A stretch of 6,014 bases of DNA from a bacterium. GTDB taxonomy: Bacteria; Myxococcota_A; Bradymonadia; UBA7976; UBA1532. How positions within the stretch are numbered: the stretch's first letter is position 1; each line of letters begins with the position of its first letter. The position numbers and the translations under genes are program-made. The stretch spans positions 1 through 6,014 of the forward strand of contig JAUHVS010000397.1 of assembly GCA_030424955.1 (NCBI GenBank), in the 5' to 3' direction. Below, in pieces: positions 1 through 6,014 of this stretch. The notes beneath the pieces are model-generated. The model saw only the letters and a list, made by a program, of their open reading frames with translations. It was not told where the DNA came from and searched no databases.

Positions 1-102
1 ACCCCGGTGTCCCCCCGCGCTCGGCGTCGTGCGCACCACCCGACGGCGCACCTGACCAGAGCTTACCCGCTTCGCTCCGAGAGGCTGCTAACATGCGCCG
101 CC
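1..102. other. Leader before the large gene; no promoter recognised
   Basis: This short stretch precedes the chosen start at 103. I see no convincing -35/-10 pair: TAACAT at 89-94 is a partial -10-like match but nothing suitable lies 16-18 bases upstream. A purine-rich GAGAGG at 79-84 is the only Shine-Dalgarno-like site. It is 18 bases from ATG 103 but 8 bases from an out-of-frame ATG at 93. The true promoter may lie left of the window. Confidence 0.4.
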
Positions 103-3100
103 ATGTCGCTGCACGCCGTCATTCACTGGCTGTCGGATGGGCCCGGGGCGGCCCGGGTCGGGCTGTCGATCAGCGATGAGGCGGGCACCCGCGCGCCGAT
201 GGTGTGGGGCCGCCACACCTTCGACCCCCGGGCGGCCGCCCGCGAGGCCCGCGCCCTCGAGGGGGCCGTGCCGGGTGCGGTCCAGCGGGGGGCCGAGGGG
301 CCGCTGGTGGCCCACGGCGGCGTGCTCTTCGACCTGTGGTGGCCCGCCTGGATCAAGGCGGCGCTGCGCGCCGAGGCCGGCCACCTGACGGTGGTGACCG
401 ACGCACCCCACGCGCCCTGGCCGCTGCTGCACGACGGCGCGCGCTTCCTGGGCCTGGCCTGGGCGCTGGGCACCGTGCCCGTGAGCGCCGACGTCTCGCC
501 GGCCCCGGCGCCGGTGCCCGCTGGCGAGCGGCTGCTGCTGGTGGCGGATCCTGCGCAGGACCTGCCCGCCGCGCGGCACGAGGGCGAGGCCCTGCTGCGC
601 CGACTCGCGCAGGCGGGGCGCGGCGTGGCCTGCGATCTGCGCCTGGGGCGCATGGCGCGCGGTGATTTTCTCAGGCTTTTCAGGGGGTTCCGGCTGCTCC
701 ACTTCGCGGGGCACGCCGATCCGGCGGACGCCGGGGGGCCTGGGGGCTGGCGCTTCGCAGACGGCCGCCTGACGCCCGACGCCATCGCGCAGCTGGCTGG
801 GGGCGGGGCGCCCGCGCTCGTCTTCGCCAACGCCTGCCAGTCCATCGCGCCGGGCATGGGCGATCTGGCGCCTGCCTTGCTGGGCGCGGGCGTGCGCCAC
901 CTGATCGGCACGGCCGTGGACGTGCCCGATCTGCCGGCGGCCACCTTTGCAGGGCGGTTCTACGACGCGCTGCGCGATGGGCTCGGGGTGGGGGCGGCGC
1001 TGCTCAGCGCGCGGCAGCGGGCCGCGGGCGAGGGCGACGGCGTGTGGGCCGCGTACCGGCTGTTCGGGGCGCCGGGGGGGGTCTACTTCCGCCAGCGGCG
1101 CGCGGTGGAGGTGGCCGGCGGGCTGCGGTCGGCGGTGGTGCTGGCGGTGCGCGCGGCGACGCCCGAGGGCGTCGAGCCGGAGCGCTTCGCCGAGGCGCTG
1201 GAGGCCCAGCGAGCGGCGCTGCGCCAGCGCATCGAGGCCCAGGGCGGGCGGCTGCTGCCCGGGCGGGCGGCGGTGGCGCGGGCGGTGTTCGGGGCCCCGG
1301 TGAGCTACGAGAACGACGCTGAGCGCGCGGCGCGGGCGGCGCTGGCCGTGGCGCAGGCCTGGCCCGACGCCGTGCTGGCGCTGGAGGCGGGGCGGGTGCT
1401 GCCGGTGGGGGTGGACGTGCTGGGGCCTGCGGTGCAGGCCGCGGAGGGGGCGACCTGGCGGCTGCCCCCAGGCGTGTACGTGCTGCCCACCGCCGCCGCG
1501 GCCCTGCGGGATCAGCTGGTGCTGGCCCCCGCGGCCGAGGGCGCGCAGGGCGTGCTGGGCTGGTCGACGGGCGACGCGCTGCCCCGCCTGGTGGGGCGCG
1601 GGGCCGACCTGGATCGGCTGCGCGAGGCGCTGGCCACGGCCCGCGCCGGCGGGGGCGCGGCGGTGACGCTGGTCGGGCCTGCCGGCATCGGCAAGACCCG
1701 GCTGACCGAGGCCCTGGTGGCCGAGGCCGAGGGGGCGGGGGCGCGCGTGCTGCGGGGGGCCGCGGTGGCCTACGACGAGCAGGCGCCCTTCGCCGCGGCG
1801 GCTGGCGTGCTGCGGGGCATCATCGGGGTGGATCCGGCGGCCGGCGCCGCCGCGGTCGAGGCCGCCCTTGGGGCCTGGCTGGCCGCCGTGGACGCTGGCG
1901 ATCGGGCCTTCGACGAGGACGCGATCCTGTCCATCGACGCGCTCGTGGCGGGGGATCTGCCGGGGAGCCTGTCGGCGCAGCGGCCGGCGCTCGAGGTGGC
2001 CCTGGGCCTGCGCCCGGGGGCGGGCCGCGGGCCGGGCGAGGTGCCGTCGGCGGTGGCCCGCGCGGTGACGGTCGCGGCCCGGCGTCAGCCCCTGCTCATC
2101 GTGCTGGAGGACGTGCACTGGCTGCCCCCCGCGGGCCAGGCGGTGGCGGGCGCGGTGATCGAGGCGGTGGCGGGCACGCCCGCGCTGGTGCTGGCGACGG
2201 CGCGCCCCACGGTCCTCGACGCGCCGCCCCCGTGGTGGAGCGCGCCGGGGCACACCCCGCACACCGTCGGCCCGCTGGATCCGTCGGCCGCCGCCGCGCT
2301 GCTCGGCGAGGTGCTGCCCGCGGGCACCCCGGCGGAGCGGGCGGCCCTGGCGGCCCGGGCCGAGGGCAACCCCCTGTTCCTGCGGGAGCTGGGCCTGGCC
2401 CGGGCCAGCGGGAGCGGCGCGCTGCCCGTCACCGTCGAGGCGGTGGTGCGCGCGCGGGTGGATCGGCTGCCGGCGCCCCTGCGGGCGGTGCTGCGGGCCG
2501 CTGCGGTGGTGGGGCGCGTGTTCTATCAGGGGGCGGTCGAGGCCCTGCTCGACAGCCCGGGGCTGGGGGCGGGGCTCGCGGCCCTGGCGCGCCTGCGCTT
2601 CGTGGCCCGCGCGCCGTCGCTGGACCTGCCGGGGGCCGGCCCGACGGCCGCGGCCGGGTTGACCGCCTGGCGGTTCCAGCACGCGCTGGTGCACGAGGTG
2701 GTCTACCACGGCACCGAGGGGCGGGCGCGGGTGGCGTGGCACGGCCGGGCGGCGCTGTGGCTGGGCGAGGCGGCGGCCGAGGGGCTGCCGGATCGCTGGG
2801 CGCGCATCGCCACCCACCGCGACGCCGCCGGGGATCACGCCCGCGCCGCGGAGGCCTGGCTGGCCGCCGCCGACGCCGTGGGCGCCGACGTCGCGCCCGC
2901 CGAGGCGCGGGCGGCGCTCGAGGCCGCGCTGCGGGCCGACGACGCCGCCGGGGGCGAACTGCCCGCCGGGCGGCGGGCCCAGGCCGAGGCCCGGCTGGCG
3001 AGCCTGCTGCGCGCGGCCGGTGAGCCCGACGCCGCGGCTGAGCGGCTGCACGCGGCGCTGGCCCGCACCCCGGAGGGGGCGCCGGTGGATCGGGCGCAGC

Positions 3101-4170
3101 GCCTGCAGGAGCTGGCAGATCTGGCCGAGGCGGCGGGCGATCCCCAGGGCGCGCGCGCGCACCTGGCGGCGGGCCTGGCGGCGGTGGCAGCGGTGACGGG
3201 CGAGGGGGCGCAGCGCGTCCGCGCCCTGCTGCGCCGCGACGAGAGCTGGCTGGCCTACCGCGACGGCGACTACGACCAGGCCGTCGCCCTCGGACGGGCC
3301 GCCATGGCCGAGGTGCCCGCCGGCGCGCACCTGGAGGCGGCGGGCGTCGCCAACGTGCTCGGGGTGATCCACTACGGCCGCGGCGACGACGACACTGCCG
3401 CCACCTACTACCGGCAGGCGCGGGCGGGCTTCGAGCGGGTCGGGCGCGGGCTGCGCATCGCCGCGGCCGACAACAACCTGGGCATCCTGGCGATGCGGCA
3501 GGGCGACTTCGAGGGGGCGGCGGGCTGGCTCAAGCAGGCGGTGCGGCGGCTGGCCCTGGCCGGCGATCGCGAGGCCCTGGCCCGCACCTACAACAACCTG
3601 GGTACGCTGTACGGCGAGCAGGGCGATCTGCCCCGGGCCGCGCGCTACCTGCAGGAGTCCATCGCCTTCCGCGCGCGCACAGGCCACGCGGGGCTGGCGC
3701 TGGGGCTCGCGAACCTGGCCGAGGTCTGGCTCAAGCAGGGCCGCTGGGCCGACGCCCGGGCCCGGCTGGGCGAGGCCATCGCGCTGTGTGAGGCGGGCAA
3801 GGGGCCGGGCTACCTGCTGCCCGACGCGTGGCGCATGCTGGCCGAGCTGCACCTGGCCGAGGGCGATCCGCCGGCGGCGGTACAGGCCGCGCGCACGGCC
3901 TGGGCCCTGGCCGACGGCTCGGGCGATGCGCCCCGGGCCGGGGTCGCGGGGCGGGTGCTGGGCGAGGCCCTGGCGGCCACGGGCGACGCGGCGGGCGCCC
4001 GGGCGGCGCTGGACGGCGCGATCCGCACCCTGCGCACCCTCGATCAGCCCCTGGCCCTGAGCGTGGCGCTGCTCGCCTGGGCGGATCACGTGGCGCCCGC
4101 GGCGCCCAGCGACGCGGCGGCCGCCCGCGCCGAGGCCGAAGCCCTGCGGGCCGCCCTCGCGCCGCCGTGA
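103..4170 (+). CDS. CHAT protease - degenerate cyclase - STAND ATPase - TPR fusion protein
   Basis: This is a cytoplasmic signalling protein of about 1355 residues with no signal peptide or membrane segment. Residues about 70-330 form a CHAT (caspase-like, clan CD) peptidase domain; the catalytic His204 lies in LHFAGHAD and Cys245 in FANACQS. Residues about 341-478 resemble a class III nucleotide cyclase (GGRLLP...VFGAP...ENDAERAARAALAVA), but both metal aspartates are replaced (Arg350 and Ala390 by my alignment), so it is probably catalytically dead. VGRGADLDRL at 497 opens a STAND/AAA_16-type ATPase with Walker A GPAGIGKT (525-532), Walker B LLIVLED (664-670), GNPLFLREL (755-763) and FQHALVHEVVYH (from 858). 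The C-terminus is TPR helices, clearest at 1077-1313. Known family roles suggest a protease effector controlled by an ATP switch and a TPR sensor; the ligand and substrate are unknown. I chose ATG 103 because the extension back to GTG 7 is Arg/His/Pro-rich and unlike the domain. The ribosome site for ATG 103 is weak. Domain calls are firm; biological role is inference. Confidence 0.93.
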   Translation: MSLHAVIHWLSDGPGAARVGLSISDEAGTRAPMVWGRHTFDPRAAAREARALEGAVPGAVQRGAEGPLVAHGGVLFDLWWPAWIKAALRAEAGHLTVVTDAPHAPWPLLHDGARFLGLAWALGTVPVSADVSPAPAPVPAGERLLLVADPAQDLPAARHEGEALLRRLAQAGRGVACDLRLGRMARGDFLRLFRGFRLLHFAGHADPADAGGPGGWRFADGRLTPDAIAQLAGGGAPALVFANACQSIAPGMGDLAPALLGAGVRHLIGTAVDVPDLPAATFAGRFYDALRDGLGVGAALLSARQRAAGEGDGVWAAYRLFGAPGGVYFRQRRAVEVAGGLRSAVVLAVRAATPEGVEPERFAEALEAQRAALRQRIEAQGGRLLPGRAAVARAVFGAPVSYENDAERAARAALAVAQAWPDAVLALEAGRVLPVGVDVLGPAVQAAEGATWRLPPGVYVLPTAAAALRDQLVLAPAAEGAQGVLGWSTGDALPRLVGRGADLDRLREALATARAGGGAAVTLVGPAGIGKTRLTEALVAEAEGAGARVLRGAAVAYDEQAPFAAAAGVLRGIIGVDPAAGAAAVEAALGAWLAAVDAGDRAFDEDAILSIDALVAGDLPGSLSAQRPALEVALGLRPGAGRGPGEVPSAVARAVTVAARRQPLLIVLEDVHWLPPAGQAVAGAVIEAVAGTPALVLATARPTVLDAPPPWWSAPGHTPHTVGPLDPSAAAALLGEVLPAGTPAERAALAARAEGNPLFLRELGLARASGSGALPVTVEAVVRARVDRLPAPLRAVLRAAAVVGRVFYQGAVEALLDSPGLGAGLAALARLRFVARAPSLDLPGAGPTAAAGLTAWRFQHALVHEVVYHGTEGRARVAWHGRAALWLGEAAAEGLPDRWARIATHRDAAGDHARAAEAWLAAADAVGADVAPAEARAALEAALRADDAAGGELPAGRRAQAEARLASLLRAAGEPDAAAERLHAALARTPEGAPVDRAQRLQELADLAEAAGDPQGARAHLAAGLAAVAAVTGEGAQRVRALLRRDESWLAYRDGDYDQAVALGRAAMAEVPAGAHLEAAGVANVLGVIHYGRGDDDTAATYYRQARAGFERVGRGLRIAAADNNLGILAMRQGDFEGAAGWLKQAVRRLALAGDREALARTYNNLGTLYGEQGDLPRAARYLQESIAFRARTGHAGLALGLANLAEVWLKQGRWADARARLGEAIALCEAGKGPGYLLPDAWRMLAELHLAEGDPPAAVQAARTAWALADGSGDAPRAGVAGRVLGEALAATGDAAGARAALDGAIRTLRTLDQPLALSVALLAWADHVAPAAPSDAAAARAEAEALRAALAPP
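3331..4041 (+). repeat. TPR array at the C-terminus of the CHAT-STAND protein
   Basis: About six consecutive tetratricopeptide-like helix pairs lie at residues 1077-1313 of the large protein. Typical cores are VANVLGVIHYGRGDDDTAA, DNNLGILAMRQGDFEGAA, YNNLGTLYGEQGDLPRAA, LANLAEVWLKQGRWADAR, WRMLAELHLAEGDPPAAV and GRVLGEALAATGDAAGAR. The second and third units are exactly 40 residues apart and share a 12-base identical stretch (ACAACAACCTGG at 3470 and 3590). The spacing fits the 40-residue kinesin-light-chain-like TPR class more than the 34-residue class. Weaker TPR-like helices begin earlier, near residue 895. In STAND proteins such an array commonly senses a ligand or holds the ATPase inactive. 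Confidence 0.85.
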
Positions 4171-4171
4171 T

Positions 4172-4189
4172 CCCCGCGCAGGGGCGGGG
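4172..4189 (+). terminator. GC hairpin directly after the large gene's stop codon
   Basis: CCCCGC at 4172-4177 can pair perfectly with GCGGGG at 4184-4189 around a 6-base loop, starting two bases after the TGA. No T-tract follows, so it is not a canonical intrinsic terminator. It may be a 3' end-stabilising hairpin or a chance pairing in very GC-rich DNA. The position right after the stop is the main argument for it. Confidence 0.25.
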
Positions 4190-4420
4190 CGACCGGCCCG
4201 GCTCAGGGAAGAATGCTGCACTGGAGGGGGCCGCGCCCGTCCCGGTAGGCTGTACACGCTGCGGCGGTGTGCCCGATGGCCACGGGGTCGGGGGGCTTCA
4301 CCGAACGCACGCCGGGCCCCGGTGATCCGCGAGGACGCCGCCCGGCCCTGGCAGACGCAACCACGACACTTCGCCTGCCACCGCGCGCTGCGGGCGCGGG
4401 TGCATCGGCTCAACGCCCTC

Positions 4421-4426
4421 GGGAGG
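4421..4426 (+). promoter_or_regulatory. Shine-Dalgarno site fixing the start at 4433
   Basis: GGGAGG lies six bases upstream of ATG 4433. Together with the signal peptide that begins exactly at this ATG, it decides the start against the longer open frame from 4322. Confidence 0.8.
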
Positions 4427-4432
4427 CTCACA

Positions 4433-5080
4433 ATGGCACGTTGGCTCTGGGTGATCGCGCTGCTCGGGGGGCTGGCGACGCCCACCTCGGCGGCGACGGT
4501 CGAACACCTCAACCTCACGCAGCTGGTCGACATGTCGGAGCTGGTGGTCATCGGCACCGTGACGGCGCAGGGCACCCGGGTCGAGGAGGCGCCGCTGCGC
4601 ATCTTCACCGAGACGGCCTTCGAGCTGGAGCAGGTGGTGCAGGGCCACAAGGCCCGGCCGTACCTGGTGCTGGAGCAGGCGGGCGGCGTGGCCTACGAGG
4701 GCACCGACCGCGCCATCACCCTGACCGTGCCCGGCTACCCCACGTACCAGGTGGGCGAGCGGGTGCTGCTGTTCCTCACCCGCACGGCGGTGGGCACCCT
4801 GGTGGTGACCGGCCTCGGCCAGGGCAAGTACACGCTCTACGACGATCCCAAGACGGGGGTCACCATGGCGGCGCGCGACCTGCGCGACCTCAACATCGTG
4901 CGCGCCCAGCGCACGCCGGACGCCGCCTTCGTGGGGGTGCCGCTGAGCCTCGACCGCCTGCCGCTGGCGCAGCTGGTGGCCATGATCCAGGGCCGCCCGA
5001 TGGGCCCGGGCGTGCCCGCCCGCATCGTCGGCCCCCGCACCCGCCAGCTGACGCTGCCCGCCCCCGGGGAGGTGCGCTGA
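4433..5080 (+). CDS. Small secreted protein paired with a matrixin protease
   Basis: The product is 215 residues. It begins with a signal peptide (MARWLWVIALLGGLATPTSA, likely cut after residue 20) and should be exported. The mature part looks beta-rich: LTQLVDMSELVVIGTVTA, then RIFTETAFELEQVVQGH, then a segment around YQVGERVLLFLTR. I recognise this pattern (surveillance of a 'V(V/I)xGTV ... T ... VxxVxKG ... GExVLLFL' type) as a recurring secreted family of unknown function in high-GC deltaproteobacteria-like genomes, possibly OB-fold-like; that assignment is from memory and not proven here. It contains no cysteine, which contrasts with its Cys-rich neighbour. Its TGA overlaps the ATG of the protease gene by one base, so the two are probably translationally coupled and may act together. 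A role as partner, substrate or inhibitor of the protease is speculation. Confidence 0.9.
   Translation: MARWLWVIALLGGLATPTSAATVEHLNLTQLVDMSELVVIGTVTAQGTRVEEAPLRIFTETAFELEQVVQGHKARPYLVLEQAGGVAYEGTDRAITLTVPGYPTYQVGERVLLFLTRTAVGTLVVTGLGQGKYTLYDDPKTGVTMAARDLRDLNIVRAQRTPDAAFVGVPLSLDRLPLAQLVAMIQGRPMGPGVPARIVGPRTRQLTLPAPGEVR
5066..5072 (+). promoter_or_regulatory. Internal Shine-Dalgarno for the protease start at 5080
   Basis: GGGGAGG lies within the last codons of the upstream gene, seven bases before ATG 5080. With the TGATG overlap (stop 5078-5080, start 5080-5082) this indicates reinitiation or coupled translation of the protease gene. Confidence 0.8.
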
Positions 5081-6014
5081 TGCGCCGCACACACCTGCTG
5101 TCGCTGGCCCTGCTGGGCGCCAGCACCCTCGCCGCCGGCGCCGCCTTCGCGTGGGCGCCCCTGGGCGGCCGCTGGACGGTGCCCGCCGACGGCGTGAAGT
5201 ACCGGGTCAACGAGAACCTGTCGGCCGACATGGACGACCGCACCTGCCTGGAGGGCATCCAGACCGGCTACGCCGCGTGGACCGGGCTGCCCTGCACGTT
5301 CATGAACTGGGCCTACGACGGCCGCACCGCCAACCGCAACTGGGCCACCAGCGACGGCGAGAACATCGCCGTGTGGTTCGAGTCGGCCTGGCCCGACGGC
5401 CCCAGCGTGCTGGGCGTCGCGAGCCCCTTCACCAGCGCGGGCGGCGAGATCGTCGACTGCGACACCAAATACAACGGCCAGGACCACACCTGGATCAGCC
5501 CGCCGGTGGGCACCCCCGAGGGCACCGGCGGCGGCCAGGACGTCATGGGCGTCGTGGCCCACGAGTCGGGGCACTGCATCGGCCTGGGCCACACCGACGT
5601 GGCCGGCTCGACCATGCTCCCCGCGGCCCTGCCGGGCCTGCAGTCGCGGTCCCTCGGGGCCGACGACATCCAGGGGGCCTGTGAGCTGTACCCGAGCGGC
5701 GGCGAGATCCCCGATCCCGACCAGCCGCCGCCCCCGCCGGGCACCGTGGAGTTCGGCGGCGACTGCGCCATGGAGGGCTGCGCCGGCGGCCTGTTCTGCG
5801 TCAACGCGGGCCGCGAGCAGTTCTGCACCCGGGTCTGCCAGGCGGACGCCGACTGCGGCGACGGCTTCCACTGCTCCGCGCTGAGCGGCGGCGGCGGCTC
5901 CTGCGCCCGCGGCGAGGGCCCCCCGCGCAACATCGCCGGGTTCGGCGAGGCCTGCGGCGCCGAGCGCCAGTGCGACGTGGGCCTGCGCTGCGTGGTGGAT
6001 CCCACCACCAACCA
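5080..6014 (+). CDS. Secreted matrixin-like zinc metalloprotease (3' end cut by window)
   Basis: The frame stays open to the window edge, giving 311 residues of a longer protein. A signal peptide covers residues 1-24 (cleavage likely after AFA). The mature chain starts almost at once with a matrixin-type catalytic domain: VKYRVNENLSADMDD with a following helix and AAW, then the zinc site HESGHCIGLGH at 161-171 (ligands His161, His165, His171; catalytic Glu162), then a Met-turn STMLPA with Met179. This is the metzincin/M10 signature. No cysteine-switch propeptide is seen. Residues about 205-225 form a Pro-rich linker (QPPPPPG). From 228 a Cys-rich region follows: eight cysteines at 229-275 and a second similar unit starting at 287 (FGEACGAERQCDVGLRC). 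These probably form disulfide-bonded adhesion or binding modules outside the cell. A C-terminal surface anchor may follow beyond the window but cannot be seen. Likely role: extracellular or surface protein degradation. Confidence 0.93.
   Translation, partial: MRRTHLLSLALLGASTLAAGAAFAWAPLGGRWTVPADGVKYRVNENLSADMDDRTCLEGIQTGYAAWTGLPCTFMNWAYDGRTANRNWATSDGENIAVWFESAWPDGPSVLGVASPFTSAGGEIVDCDTKYNGQDHTWISPPVGTPEGTGGGQDVMGVVAHESGHCIGLGHTDVAGSTMLPAALPGLQSRSLGADDIQGACELYPSGGEIPDPDQPPPPPGTVEFGGDCAMEGCAGGLFCVNAGREQFCTRVCQADADCGDGFHCSALSGGGGSCARGEGPPRNIAGFGEACGAERQCDVGLRCVVDPTTN

Larger units (their letters stand above)
4171..4432. other. Intergenic region between the large gene and the secreted-protein pair
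   Basis: These 262 bases hold no supportable gene on either strand. The reading frame of the following gene is open back to GTG 4322, but that extension (RPWQTQPRHFACHRALRARV) looks non-coding and would bury the signal peptide. No RNA gene, CRISPR repeat or clear promoter box was found. The region must carry the promoter of the downstream pair if they are transcribed separately from the large gene. Confidence 0.6.

Noticed and set aside
27..51. Weak inverted repeat CGTCG/CGACG with an inner GTGCGCAC palindrome
   Set aside because: Five-base arms in DNA of this GC content are expected by chance, and no operator family is recognisable.
7..102. N-terminal extension of the large gene from GTG 7
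   Set aside because: The frame is open but the added residues are low-complexity Arg/His/Pro sequence with no ribosome site, while ATG 103 begins a plausible beta-strand segment.
4213..4248. Mini-ORF of 11 codons after an AGGGAA sequence in the gap
   Set aside because: The purine stretch is almost touching the ATG, the peptide is tiny and nothing supports its translation.
4322..4432. N-terminal extension of the small secreted protein from GTG 4322
   Set aside because: It would place 37 residues in front of a clean signal peptide, and GGGAGG is correctly spaced for ATG 4433.
88..4650. A 1520-codon open frame on the minus strand
   Set aside because: It lies antisense to the large gene, runs through the gap into the next gene, and its translation is rich in Arg, Gly, Gln, His and Pro without any domain. 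This is the usual shadow of GC-rich third positions.
4837..5871. A 344-codon minus-strand frame opposite the secreted pair
   Set aside because: It opposes two genes with signal peptides, good ribosome sites and a clear zinc motif, and its own translation is Ala/Gly/Val/Arg-biased with no recognisable motif.
1..6014. tRNA, rRNA, CRISPR array, insertion sequence, attachment site or origin
   Set aside because: I looked for these and saw no matching structure, direct repeat with spacers, transposase or terminal inverted repeat.

Overview
The window is very GC-rich (roughly 78% by eye) and carries three genes, all on the + strand: one giant multidomain gene followed by a two-gene secreted-protein cassette whose last gene runs off the right edge. 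The composition fits a myxobacterium-like bacterium (Myxococcota or a related former deltaproteobacterial lineage). So do the matrixin-type metalloprotease with a Cys-rich tail and the very large TPR/ATPase regulator. This placement is an inference from gene content; no marker gene is present.

Bases 1-102 are a short leader without a recognisable promoter. Bases 103-4170 encode a protein of about 1355 residues that joins four parts in one chain. They are an N-terminal CHAT caspase-like protease with its His/Cys dyad intact, a degenerate class III adenylate-cyclase-like domain lacking both metal-binding aspartates, a STAND/AAA_16-type ATPase with intact Walker A and B motifs, and a C-terminal TPR array. 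Effector-NTPase-repeat sensor is the layout of NLR/Avs-like signalling ATPases, so this is the most interesting object in the window.

Bases 4171-4432 are non-coding: a GC-rich hairpin sits directly after the stop of the large gene, and a good Shine-Dalgarno sequence lies at the end. Bases 4433-5080 encode a small secreted, cysteine-free protein. Its stop overlaps the start of the next gene (TGATG), which begins at 5080 and encodes a secreted matrixin-like zinc metalloprotease (HEXXHXXGXXH plus Met-turn) with a proline linker and repeated Cys-rich modules, cut by the window end.

The last two genes almost certainly form one translationally coupled unit and probably act together outside the cytoplasm. 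The large gene is cytoplasmic by all visible signs and is separated from them by 262 bp, so a functional link between the two units is not supported. A window-wide excess of the tetranucleotide GATC is also worth checking.
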